A stretch of DNA of 64,000 nt from Otis tarda (taxonomy: Eukaryota > Chordata > Aves > Otidiformes > Otididae). This document shows positions 1-10,995 of the stretch, piece by piece. Location of the stretch: the NCBI GenBank assembly GCA_026413225.1, contig CM048552.1:211061553-211125552 (forward strand). The letters run 5' to 3'. A program made the position numbers and the translations under genes. Under the pieces are notes generated by a model. It made no database searches, was not told where the DNA came from, and saw nothing but the letters and a program-made list of their open reading frames with translations. The first letter of the stretch is position 1, and the number at the start of each line of letters is the position of its first letter.

Positions 1-3000
1 AATCTTTTTTTATGTTGCAAACATATTAAATAGGCAGCTCAGGAGTGAATTTGGGTTTTAACAACTGTCTAATATGTACTATTTGCAAATAATCCCTTCA
101 TGTTGACAGCTGGAATTTCCTGGGTTTGAGGACAATCATACTCCCTCTTTTGGGGGGAATGACTAATTAAAAGTGTCTCTTCAATCATTCCTATCATCCA
201 GGGATTCTCTAGTGCTAAGGCACATCTGCACAGGTCCAAGTATGATACCTTTAGCTGTCACAGATGGGTGATTTAGATCACTTAAAATATCACCGTCCAA
301 GTTATTAGCAAAAGTTATTTTAAGATTATATTAAAATGTAGCTTAACAAAGTTAGATGGTAAAGTTCAATCTATTGCTATATGGCACATATTTAACAATG
401 ATTCAAAACTACCAAGGCAAAAATCAAAGTTACCAAGACAAAATCAAACTTGTAATACTACAAGATTATGCGTGATATCAGTCACTTACCAAAGATCCGC
501 TGTTGGTAAAAGATCTCTGCCTTGAGAAGCCACCTCAAGAGGTGTCCCATTTCAAGGACAGATCACTGCCATGAAGCCAACTACTTAGCAGGAAGAGATC
601 AAAGGCGGCTGACTTAGGTTGTCATATTTATGGAGTAAAGTGATTGTCTTCTGGTTAAATTACATACAATGGAAAAGGTATGCACGAGACTCCTTTTACC
701 TATTACAAATTTTACCCTTTACAAACTTTCTTTGTTCCTTGATGAAAGAATCTTGGAAACGCCACCCGCTATTCACGTGTGAATTGCACAATTGGTGTTC
801 CAAGTTCATATGCATCAGTGCTCACTCTGCTACTCTGCTTGTTCGTGGTTTTCTAGAAAACAGATTAGAAGCAGAGGAGTTCTTGGCCTGGTTATAGCTC
901 AGGCCTTTTTCTCCTTCAAAGCCTGTACCAAACTACTGCTAGTTTGGTTAAGGGGTCAAGTGCATCCACCACATTAGCACAATCACAGCAAACTAAAGAA
1001 AAATATATGAACAAATATACAATTGCTTTCCTAGAAATACCTCTGAGATGTGATCACTGCCCTGATTTTGATTCTTCCACATTTAAAGATGTTTGTGTCC
1101 AGCAATTTGTTATCATTACTTAAGAAGATGTGAAACAATGGTCAAATTCAAATCTGGATTCAGGTTTTGATCAGCTCTTCCTGAAGATTTGAAGTGATGG
1201 ATGAAACAGCTAGTTTATGGGGTTTTTTTTGTTTATTGTGCAGATCCGTTGATTTATTGAAATAGTGTAAACTGATGAAATATAATGGCTTCACCCTTGG
1301 TTCCAGTATTCTTTGCCTTTGTTTCTGTTTTTAATATTGTTTTTGTAGAACATTCCTCATTTTCATGGTAGCAGTGAATTATGGAAACATATAAAAATCC
1401 TGCAAAATATTTTTTATATTGAGTTTATAACCTTTGATTCAGTATTCCAAAATTTCAAGAGGAAGGAAGCACAAGTGGAGGGAGTAGAGGGGTCATAGTA
1501 ATAGAAATTAAAGCATTGAAAAATAGAACAAGAACTCCATGGCTAAATAGAGAGCAGAGTTCTAGGGAAATTAGGAGACAGCTGACACAGAAGCAAAGCT
1601 GAACACTGTAAAGGACATTTATACAGCTTAATAATGCATAGTATTTCAAAGATAAGATATCCAGTCTGAGATTAAATTCAGATGTTTATACCCTAGAAGC
1701 AACAAAAATATTTTTCTGTTCTTATTCAGATGCTCTAACAGAATTTCACAATAGTAAAGGTTGGTCTTATATCTGAATAGCAAAATTTCCAAACTGAAGG
1801 ATGTTTGCATGCTGGTCACAGCTGAGAGCATGATGGCTAGAGAACGTATCACAGCAAGTGATGGCCTACATCAATAAATGCAATCCAACATGCCAAGGAA
1901 AACAAAAAGATTTAAGAAATACAGGGAGAGGCTGAGGGAGCTGGTTTTTTCAGCTGTGAGAGGAAAATGATGAGGAAACTTTTTTTTTTAAGCTGAGATA
2001 CAGTTTTTCAAAAGTAATTCTTATGTATTCTTATTAAAAATCAACAATGTACATGGTGAAACATATTTATCCTACTTCTTTAATACAAGGCATCTATCCA
2101 GCCCACAACATCCACATAGAAGGAGTAAGAGGTTTCATTGTGATAGAACTCTTCACTCACGATGTAGGAATATTTTTGATGTCCAAAAATTTAAGTATGG
2201 TTTGGATTTCCTAGGATAGATTAAAATGACAGCTCCATTGGCCAAATGTTGAGAGCACTTTTTACCCAGATTTACACAACTGTGCCTGGGATCCTTAAGT
2301 TGCTTTATTTTGTTAAAATCGGTTTCTATTCTGTAGTATGCTTCTTACTAAGCTACCTTGCTCAGAGATTGAGGCTGATGTTGTTGAGCATTTGCCTGTG
2401 GTCTACAAGCATAATCAGAAAATAGAAATTATTTCAATCAGAAGAGAAGTAGTTTTGATTCTCCGAAAGATTCAAAATCATCTACAACTGAGATTTCTAC
2501 TTTCAGGATCATTGCTTTTCCCCATTACATGTACTGAAATTAATGTTTGCTGAAAGCAAATAAGAGTAAAATTAAATATTTTCTGATACAAATGGTAATT
2601 GGGCACTTGTCTGATAAGATGGTTTTATTTAAACAAAATGTACTCGTGTAACGCTGCATTTCCGATTCCACAATCCTGTAATCTTCAAGCTGCTTTTCTT
2701 TTCCAAGTCATCATAATTAAAGGCAGGTGTTCAATTTAGCCACCAGAAAGGATGAATTAATGGTGTAATTATTAGTTGCAAAAGATTTTTAATTAGAATT
2801 ATAAAGTATTTAGGTGTGTAAAATGCAGGTAAATGCTCATCAGATTTTTTTTTAATTACATAGGCACGTATCTCCAATGAAATAAGGACTTCAGCTCTTA
2901 AGTATTTTCAAAATGTCATTAGGAGCTTATTTATGTCTCAGGGCACTAATTAAAAATGTTCCTTTGTGCAAAATTCAGATGTAAACTGTTATCCAAGCTT

Positions 3001-5332
3001 TCTGGCAACAAATATGTACTACTAATAGAAGTTTAACATTTTCCTTTGTTATTAATGGAGTGGAAAGCATTACATTGTTTTGTAACATTTTATCCTTATT
3101 TTCTTTTTCCAAATAGAGAACAAAAATATTTATCAAACAATTCTGACTTATTTACCTTGTTATTAACAATGTTATCCATTTAGTAGACAGTAGATTTTTT
3201 TTTCCTCAACATATACTGAACACTTTCTTCTAAGCCATAGATTTTTTTTTTTCCTTTTTTTCTTACACGACCAGGTTCTACACCTCCTGAATAATTGCCT
3301 ACTGGTTGATTCATCAGATTTTATGAATTGCTTCTAAATTTGTGTGAAACATATTGTTCTGTTTTGTAGATTTCAAATTTTCATGGCTTTTTGACTGGTT
3401 TTGTTTGAAAGTGCAAAATTGTCGGCAAACAGGACACAAGAAAAGTGCCCTATAACAATATATATATAATAAAGACCTCTAAATTAACACTCAGGAAAGA
3501 GATCTTGGAACTGCTATAGCTATTTATTCCAAAGACTAAGGTCAGTCTTTGGTATAGTCAGAAGAAAAGCTATTGGAGTAGGTGGACCTTTGATTAGGCC
3601 TATTGTCATGTAGCTGTCATGTACTTAGCTGCTGGAAAAACTGTTGCAAAATCCCGGTTTTATCTATTTATCTCTTTCTTTATTTTTTTTTTCCAAGAGT
3701 TTTTCTCAAATTTTTCTTAATTTTGAGAAAACAAACTCATATTCCAAATTTAATGGGATTTTTTTTTACACAATGTTGTTGAAATTATATCTGTATGCAC
3801 TTATAAGTTTCATATACTTGCAGATTAATTTGTTAAATTATGAGTCTGTCTGCATATAATACAACAGACTCATGATTAGGTCATGGAGACCAGAAAAGGA
3901 CAACATTTAACAAATATTGTGTTGAGGTAATAATAACTCTAGCTACCATCCATACTGCGCTGAAAGAGCTACATGAGATTTTAATGAGTGTTTATTTTTT
4001 TTACAGATACATGATATACTTAAATGACTGAACAGTTTTACCTATTGCAACAGCACAGATGTTTTTCCTCTTATTACTTTACTCCATATTGTGTCCAGTC
4101 TCCTCATAACTTGTCAAATTTCTTTGTGACTAGTACATGCTCATTCAAGAATTCAGCCAGATTATTAATCTTTGAAGAATGCGTACTAATCATGATGTCC
4201 ACCACCAGTGTACCCTTCATCCTATTCATACTAGGCTGAAACTTTTCATATGCTCTAAGACTGTCTCATCATTTCTATTCATTGAGAATGGAAATTAAAA
4301 TAGTTTAGAGATGACTTCAAGGCAGATCTTCCATGGTAATGAATGAAAACACTCAATGTGATGTATGATGTCTGTGATGTCTATGCTTCCACTTTCATTT
4401 AACATCAGTGTCTACTTTACAACACTAGTATGCGTCTTGCACTGTCACAGGATCAAGACAAGTTAATTGCCATTCAGAGGTGATAGTTCCTCCCACATTC
4501 CCTGTTTCCATCCTGTGTATGTTCAGCTAACTCAGGTAGTAAGCAGGACACTGTGTCCTTCTAGATCTCTGCCTTTCCCTACCATTTTTTCTCTTTTATT
4601 TTTTTTTTAATGGTCAGAGGCAATTTTGCTGATCCAGTAGGAAAGCTTTGAGGAGCCTACTTATTTTTTCTCCATTATGACTATGGGCAGATCATGATAA
4701 TTTAAATGTGGATTAGCAGATATGTACGTTGGGACCTATTCATACCTCTTTGTGTTTGAGTAATTCTTGTTAAAGAACATAGCACTTCACAAAGCTAACA
4801 TCTAATTCAGCCTTTTTCAGGACAGCAGTTGATAATGATTTAACCTAGTAGCTTCAAAGTAATAGGAGCAGAACAGAATCAGAAGGACCATGTTTAAACA
4901 TAGTGAAACAGATGTTCCTATTAATAATAATTTATTATAAATAGCAACAAAGTGATAAATAATAATGGAGTACTGACTTAGGATGGGAAAACCAAGCCAA
5001 AACGCTACTGCTACTTCAATTGATATGTCTATTAAATCTCGTTTCAAAAAGTTGTCATTATTCAATTTAGTAGGTTTTTTTTTGTTGTTGTTCTTTGCAG
5101 CTCTGACCCAAATCAAATAATTAAATTAGTTTATTTAATGGCATTCTTGTCCCAAGAAAAACCAGAAAAACAGAAAGTGTCATCATCCCACTTTTTTTCT
5201 TCTACCTTTTCTGATTTTTACAAATTAAAATTTTTCTACATTGTTCAATAGAATAACAGTCAGAAAAAATAAAGGTTTTTTGACTCCTATATCAAATTGT
5301 ATACTTTGTAGTTCACTGATCCAGAAAATATG
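1..5332. other. AT-rich non-coding DNA, no gene seen
   Basis: I see no gene in this stretch. It is AT-rich with many T and A runs and has short chance reading frames only. About 1921-1980 has a weak likeness to a CR1 segment. About 2690-2960 is rich in TAATTA-type homeodomain cores and could be conserved non-coding DNA. Nothing else was recognised. Confidence 0.6.
1921..1980 (+). mobile_element. possible very short old CR1 fragment
   Basis: The words 'gagaggctgagggagctgg' followed by 'ttcagctg' resemble the CR1 stretch that encodes the region after the reverse transcriptase ('..[14 protein letters not shown]..'). The match is short and flanked by unrelated sequence, so it may be chance. There is no CR1 tail. 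Confidence 0.35.
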
Positions 5333-5464
5333 TGTCGTGGTTTTGTTAGTGAGGGGGGGCCTTAAGGTGGTAGCTTCTGTAGGAAACTGCTAGAAGTCGC
5401 TTCCCTTTGTTCAGTGGACTCGGCCGGGCCTAGGGCGGACCTGCTGCTGGCCAAGGTCGAGCCG

Positions 5465-5514
5465 ATTGGTAGCAGAATGTCCCGTGATAACGCCTCTGCG
5501 ATAACGTATTTAAG
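5465..5514 (+). promoter_or_regulatory. LTR promoter elements (inverted CCAAT, TATA-like)
   Basis: ATTGG at 5465-5469 is followed about 38 bases later by TATTTAAG at 5507-5514, a normal CCAAT-TATA arrangement for an LTR U3. The same pair is present in the opposite-strand copy near 10.8 kb. Whether it still drives transcription cannot be judged from sequence. Confidence 0.5.
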
Positions 5515-6292
5515 AAGGGGAAAACAGAAAAAAAAAGAGAGAAAAGAAGATGTGAAGAAGCTGAGCGGGGGCAGAGGCGCAGAGGGGGAGGCGCAGGCCT
5601 CCTGGGCCTTGCAAGCCTCACCCTCTGGCCTCTCGCCAGGCGGCCGACTGGGCCCAACTCGGTCCGGCCCAGCTGCAAGAAGTGGAGAGGAGATGAGAAG
5701 TGAATAAGATGTAAAAAAGATCCTGAGAGACATCTGCCACCCTGTTGTGAGGAACGGCTGCAGACGCCAAGGTCAGTTCAGAAGGAGGGGGAGGAGTAAT
5801 GAGGCTCCTGGCCAAGATTCCCCTGCAGCCTGTGGTGACGACCATGGTGGAGCAGGCTGTCCCCCTGCAGCCCATGGAGGTCCACGGAGGAGCAGAGATC
5901 CACTTGGAGCCCGTGAAGGACCCCACATCGGGGGAGGTGGATGCCTGAAGGCGGCTGTGGCCCGTGGAGGGCCCGCTGGGACAGCCGTTCTGGAGAGACT
6001 GTACTCCGTGGAAGAGATGACCCACGCTGGAGCAGTTCCACAAAGGACTGTGGCCCGTGGGAGGGACCCCACAACGGAGCAGGGGAGGAATGTGAGGAGT
6101 TCTTCCCCTGACCATGAAGCAGCGGCGTGAAACAACGTATGATGAACTGACTGCAACCCCCATTCCATTCCCTCTTCCCCCCTGTGCCGCTCGGGGCGGG
6201 GGAAGGTAGTAGAGATAATGTTAAGCTTGGGAAGAGGGAGGGGTGGATGGAGGTTATCTTGTTCTCTGTCTCATTATCCTGCTGTTTGTAGT

Positions 6293-6298
6293 AATAAA
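6293..6298 (+). terminator. LTR polyadenylation signal AATAAA
   Basis: AATAAA is followed by a GT-rich stretch ('gtctgttttgcccgtg' at about 6321), as expected at the R/U5 border of an LTR. It lies about 780 bases past the TATA-like box, so the R region would be unusually long if both are used. Confidence 0.5.
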
Positions 6299-6480
6299 TG
6301 AATAGTTTTCCCCAAGTCGAGTCTGTTTTGCCCGTGACGGTAACTTTAAGGATTTCTCCCTGTCCTTATCTCAAACCTCGAGCCGTTTTTCTTATATTTT
6401 CTCTCCCTGTTCTCTCGGAGGGTGGGGGGAGTGAGAGAGAGACTGCGTAGTCTGGTCCTGATCAGGGCTGAACTACGACA

Positions 6481-8194
6481 ATCTGAATGTTCTGAAATAT
6501 TTTCTTCCTAATAGAGGCTTCACAAAAGACATGAAAAATTGTAAAGGGTATGGATACTGAACAAGTGTACTGGTTGTGGTAATGTTATGGTGATATATTT
6601 TATGATATTCGGGACATTAGAATACAGAAGAAAATGCAGCCACCTCCCCAAAATTTGTATTGCATTATTTTAAAATATGCAATTCCACCTTATGTGGAAT
6701 CTTTTCGTGTGCTGGTGAGCTGCTATTTACTTGAATAGCCTTACTCACTCTCTAAAATAGTTGTATGAGTGAATAGTCTCCAACATCAATAAAAGAAAGG
6801 GAAAAATTCACAGTTCATATGGAAAGATATATATTTAATCAAGATCATGTACACATTCATTTGTGTAGCCATAGGGCTGGAAAACAACTTCATTCATTAC
6901 AATTTCCTATTGGTAAAATGAGAGAATTCATCAAAGGCAATTGCTAGATGACTATTACCTGCATTGCAAATTAGAATATATGTAAGGAAATAATGAAAAT
7001 AACTTAATGAAGATTTTATACCTTAAACTAGTATTTGTCTCTTGACAAAAAAAAAAAAAAAAGTTTAAGTGTAGACAGCTGAAACCTGAAAACCTCTAAC
7101 TTACTTAGGGTTTTTTTTCAGGACTCAAATTTTATTTTGTTTATCAGTGCTGACTACTGAAAATAAACGTGTTTGATTAAACAAGAAAATACGCAAGCTG
7201 GATTTTCGGTGCTATCTACTTCACTAAGCCTCTTGGATCAGAAAAACAAAAATGGAAACCATCAATTTTAAGTGCTTTCTTTGCCTTAAAGACCATAACT
7301 TGTGTTTTGACCAGGGTAGACAGTTCAAGGTGCTCCAGAAAGCTGTTGTAGTACTAGATCCTACACCAGGATACGGCATAGATTGCATTGTTATAATATA
7401 TGCTTTACATTAACTCTTTCAGGGATGGCAAAGGGTGGATGTTTCTGTGGTCTAATTCATAGACAAAAACTGCTCAGGGCTATTGCACACAAACATAACA
7501 CTTCTGATTCACAAGGTCTTTAAGGCATGCTCCAAGACAGAGGGTATTGGAAATGGTTGTTGTTGTATTCTAGCCATCTACTAATGTCTTTTTTGGAGAT
7601 GGATTCCTAGGCTTGATGGGAATTTGGCTTGACTTGGTATGATTTTTTTTTTTTTGTATGCTTGTGTACTTGCTTGTATCAAAATAAAGTAAACGTATTT
7701 TCCAAAGCAAGGAGTGACAGTCTATCCAGTTAAATTAGCCTCTGCTTAAACTGAATTGTCATGATTCACCTCACCTCACAGCAGAAATCTCTAGTGTGAA
7801 TGTCAACGTCACAGATAGTAATCCACATCTTATTCTCAATGGAGACAAATAGGCACTTTCAGGCTGTGATTCAGTGCATCTTAAGGTACATATCTAAAAT
7901 GTATTATGTCATAAAACGGTGTTAACTTCCAACATTGTGCAATAAATCCACAGAAATGTCCTAGCAGGATACTTACTGTAACAGGGTTTTCACATGACCT
8001 TTCTACCCCTGATGAGAAACCACTAGGATCCAATCAGAAATCTAAATATAATCATTCAATTCTCTCACGCATTCCTTCAGGACTCTTTAAAGGAAAGGTG
8101 AGAGGCAAAACTGCTATCAAGGATCTTTATTTCACCCAGCATACTCCATTTTTATTTCTTAAATAATTTCAAATTCAGTATTTAAAAGAACATA
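6481..8194. other. non-coding DNA between inverted LTRs
   Basis: AT-rich sequence with a 15-A run near 7049-7063 and no recognisable gene or repeat. It does not look like retroviral internal sequence, which argues against LTR copies 1 and 2 being the two ends of one rearranged provirus. Confidence 0.6.
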
Positions 8195-8890
8195 ATAAAT
8201 GCCCTACAGGGAGGGACCATCTAGCCTTGTATTTGGCCTCCAGAAGGGGCTACAAGAGAAGCTGCCTATGGAAAGCATCAAATCCTGACCACTGTCTGCA
8301 GTCCACTTCTCTTACATTCCCCCAGCATCTAGAACTGTTGTTTTTGAGATGTTAGAGGCTACATCCCTGAGTTTTCAGTTTAATTTAATGTATTTGCTGT
8401 CTATGAATTTTTTTTACTCTCTTTATACCAGAGTCGCTTGACATTGGATTTTGGAGGTTCACTTTTCATTGTGTAAAGACGAGTTTCAGTTACTTGTTTT
8501 AAACTCACCTCCTGCAAGCTTCAGCCAGTGCCTCATCTTTCTTGTACTGTGAGTTTTGGGTGAAAAATAAAAACAAACCAACAAACAAATATTTCTGCAT
8601 TCCCCTTGTATTCTCACTTTCGACTTTGTAAACCACGATCATATTCCTCCTCAGCCTTCTGTCCAGACCCCACTCTCCACTCAGGGCAGCAGCTCCATCC
8701 ATTTGATCATTTTGATTAAGCTACTCTGAACTTTTTTCTTCCTCCACAACATCCGTCTTGAGATGAGAAGAGATCAGCACACAGCACTTCAAGGTGTGGG
8801 TACATAAGACTTTTATACTGTGGCAAATGACGCTTTCTATTCTGCTTGCAACACCGTTCCTGATGATACTCAGCACTAGGACTTGTCCAG
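8195..8890 (-). mobile_element. ancient CR1-like LINE 3' half
   Basis: Read on the minus strand, this matches the general layout of old amniote CR1/L3-type LINEs over about 700 bases. The recognisable blocks in plus-strand order are the near-tail part 'gggaccatctagcc', a 'ctcctgcaagcttcagcc' block, 'cacgatcatattcctcctcag', and 'cttcaaggtgtgggtacat' with 'agacttttatactgtggcaaa'. It lacks the young avian ATTCTATG tail and is heavily mutated, with no intact frame. The long, fairly continuous likeness despite the divergence suggests a very old insertion. Boundaries are approximate. Confidence 0.75.
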
Positions 8891-9880
8891 AACAGTGGGA
8901 GCTTCAAAGAGGTGCTCCAAATCAGGACCTAGGGAAGCATGTTTTTCCACTGGTCATGCAGAGAATCATCCAAAATTAGAAGCTTAGGGGCAGATGGTGT
9001 GAAAACTTTATAAAATTGAAAATGCTGATGAAAAAAACCTCCATGCCTTTTGTTGAATTTTCTGGACTCTGTACCCGAAGTTGTTTAGTGTTTGGAAAAA
9101 CAGAGCTTACTACTATAACTCCCACGGATCTAAGTGAAAATCTGCATAACAAAAAGTTTTATTTATATCTCATACCTTCAGGGTGAGATTTACCCTTGTG
9201 AGGTTAAATGGGTCTTAAGAGATAAATAAGCCTTGCAGAGGTTTAATTCTATGAAAAGAAAATAAGCAATGAATCAGAAACTACAGGAGTTTGACATGTG
9301 GGGTTTTTAGTAGGAAATATAAACTTCCCAAGTGTGTAAGGAACATGAAGATTAATTAAGCTCATGACGGTCTCAGTTTCCTTCAAGGGTTTTTAACTGA
9401 TTATATATTACTTGGACCTTTGTTCAGAAAAAGAAATTAGAAGTCAAATCATGGTACTTGAAGAAATTGATAGTAATTACAGCTGCAGCAGTAATGACTT
9501 ACTAATGCTTTCAGTCTAGCATGACACTTTCTCATTAGATTTTTTTCACTACATAACTTTTGTTCCAGTTCTTCTCTTTATCTTCAGGACAAATATAATA
9601 TGTGGTAGTTTACACACACAATGGCTCACATATGCACACACAGTCACACAAATTGCAGTGTTTTGACATGGTATAATCAGGTAAGGCCAAACGTTTATAG
9701 TCATACATCGGTTTTATTCCCACAAAAGCTTGCAGCCAGAGGCAAATTTTGCCAGAGAAAGCCAAGATTATAAAGTAACACATTGGGCAATGAAGCGCAT
9801 AAACCACAGACAGAAATCTTGATGAATGTTTTTTAACTTTTCTTCTGCTGAAGCAATACCCATGTGTATGAAAAAGTCCT
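8891..9880. other. non-coding DNA
   Basis: AT-rich sequence up to the second LTR. Short frames here look fortuitous. A CA-rich patch with repeated 'cacaca' words sits near 9613-9645. No gene recognised. Confidence 0.6.
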
Positions 9881-10062
9881 TGTCGTAGTTCAGCCCTGAT
9901 CAGGACCAGACTTCATAGTATCTCTCTCACTCCCCCCACCCTCTGAGAGAATAGGAGGAGATGATATAGGAAAAATGGCTCAAGGTTTGAGATAAGGACG
10001 GGGAGAAATCCTTAAAGTTACCGTTATGGGCAAAACAGACTCCACTTGGGGGAAAATACTCA

Positions 10063-10068
10063 TTTATT
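10063..10068 (-). terminator. LTR polyadenylation signal (minus strand)
   Basis: TTTATT on the plus strand is AATAAA on the LTR sense strand, at the position equivalent to 6293-6298 in copy 1. Its conservation supports the chosen LTR orientation. Confidence 0.45.
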
Positions 10069-10418
10069 TCTAAAACTAGCAGGAGAATGAGACAGGGAAC
10101 AAGATAACCTCCACCCACCCCTCCCTCTTCCCGGGCTTAACATTATCTCTACTACCTTCCCCGCCCCAAGCAGCACAGGGGGGAAGAGGGAATGGGGGTT
10201 GCGGTCAGTTCATCATGTGTTTTTTCATGCCGCTGCTTCATGGTCGGGGGAAGAACTCCTCACATTCCTCCCCTTCTCCTTCCTGGGGTCCCTCCCATGG
10301 GCCACAGTCCTTCATGAAACTGCTCCAGCGTGGGTCATCTCTTCCACGGGTTGCAGTTCCTCCAGAACAGCTGTCCCAGCAGGCCCTCCACAAGCCACAG
10401 CCTCCTTCAGGCCTCCAC

Positions 10419-10462
10419 CTGCTCCGGCATGGGGTCCTCCCTGCTCCGGCATGGGGTCCTCC
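10419..10462. repeat. 22-bp perfect tandem duplication inside LTR copy 2
   Basis: The 22-base unit beginning CTGCTCCGGCATGGGG at 10419-10440 is repeated exactly at 10441-10462. Copy 1 has a single, diverged version of this unit, so the duplication is private to this copy or its sublineage. Confidence 0.9.
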
Positions 10463-10813
10463 CTGGGCTGCAGGTGGATCTCTGCCTCTCCATGGGCTGC
10501 ACCCACCACAGGCTGCAGGGGAATCTTGGCCAGGAGCAGCATTACTGCTCCCCCTCCTTCTTCACTGACCTTGGCGTCTGCAGCCGTTCCTCACAACAGG
10601 CTGGCAGATGCCTCTCAGGATCCTTTTTACATCTTATTCTCTTCTCATCTCTCCGCTTCTTGCAGCCAGGCCGGGCCAAGTTGGGCCCAGTTGGCTGCCC
10701 GGTGGGAGGCCAGAGGGTGAGGCCTGCAAGGCCTACAAGGCTCACGCCTCCCCCTCTCTGCCCCTGTTCAGCTGCTTCACATCTTCTCTCTTTTTTTTTC
10801 CTGTTTTCCCCTT

Positions 10814-10866
10814 CTTAAATATGTTATCGCAGAGGCGTTATCACGGGACATTCTGCTACCAATTGG
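10814..10866 (-). promoter_or_regulatory. LTR copy 2 promoter elements (minus strand)
   Basis: CTTAAATA on plus at 10814-10821 reads TATTTAAG on the sense strand. CCAATTGG at 10859-10866 supplies the CCAAT box. Spacing is the same as in copy 1. Confidence 0.45.
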
Positions 10867-10995
10867 CTCGGCCTTGGCCAGCAGTAGGTCCACCCTAGTC
10901 CCGGCCGAGTCCACTGGACAAAGGGGAGTGACTTCTAGCAGTTTCCTACAGAAGCTACCACCTTAGGCCACCCCTTACTAAACAAAACCAGAACA

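Larger units (their letters stand above)
5333..6480 (+). mobile_element. solo ERVL-like LTR, copy 1
   Basis: An 1148-bp segment begins TGTCGTGG and ends CTACGACA, the inverted TG...CA ends of a retroviral LTR. I read it as plus-sense because of an inverted CCAAT box (ATTGG, 5465-5469), a TATA-like TATTTAAG (5507-5514) and an AATAAA polyadenylation signal (6293-6298). The segment ending 'ccttatctcaaacctcgagcc' resembles the U5 of other avian LTRs. The 5-bp flanks, ATATG before and ATCTG after, agree at 4 of 5 positions, fitting an aged target-site duplication. The interior is much more GC-rich than its surroundings and contains degenerate repeats around 'ctgcagcccatgg', which leave long open frames on both strands. 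No gag, pol or env follows, so this is a solo LTR left by recombination. The family is inferred from memory of avian LTRs. Confidence 0.85.
9881..10995 (-). mobile_element. solo ERVL-like LTR, copy 2 (opposite strand)
   Basis: This is the same family as the LTR at 5333-6480, in reverse. On the plus strand it starts TGTCGTAGTTCAGCCC, the complement of the end of copy 1, and runs to AACAAAACCAGAACA at 10995, a mutated complement of the copy 1 start. On the minus strand it keeps the TATA-like TATTTAAG (plus 10814-10821), a CCAAT/ATTGG palindrome (10859-10866) and AATAAA (plus 10063-10068). It carries a perfect 22-bp tandem duplication at 10419-10462 that copy 1 lacks. No clear target-site duplication was found. 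There is no internal retroviral sequence on either side, so it is a solo LTR. Confidence 0.85.

Noticed and set aside
5362..6168. Several overlapping frames of 82-181 codons on both strands
   Set aside because: All lie in the solo LTR at 5333-6480. Open frames on both strands at once point to repeat composition, not coding.
6481..9880. Possibility that LTRs at 5.3 and 9.9 kb bound one provirus
   Set aside because: They are in opposite orientation, and the sequence between them has no retroviral genes but an old CR1 and unique DNA.
10199..10898. Frames of 96-173 codons
   Set aside because: The same cause in the opposite-strand LTR copy. Products mirror those of the first copy in antisense.
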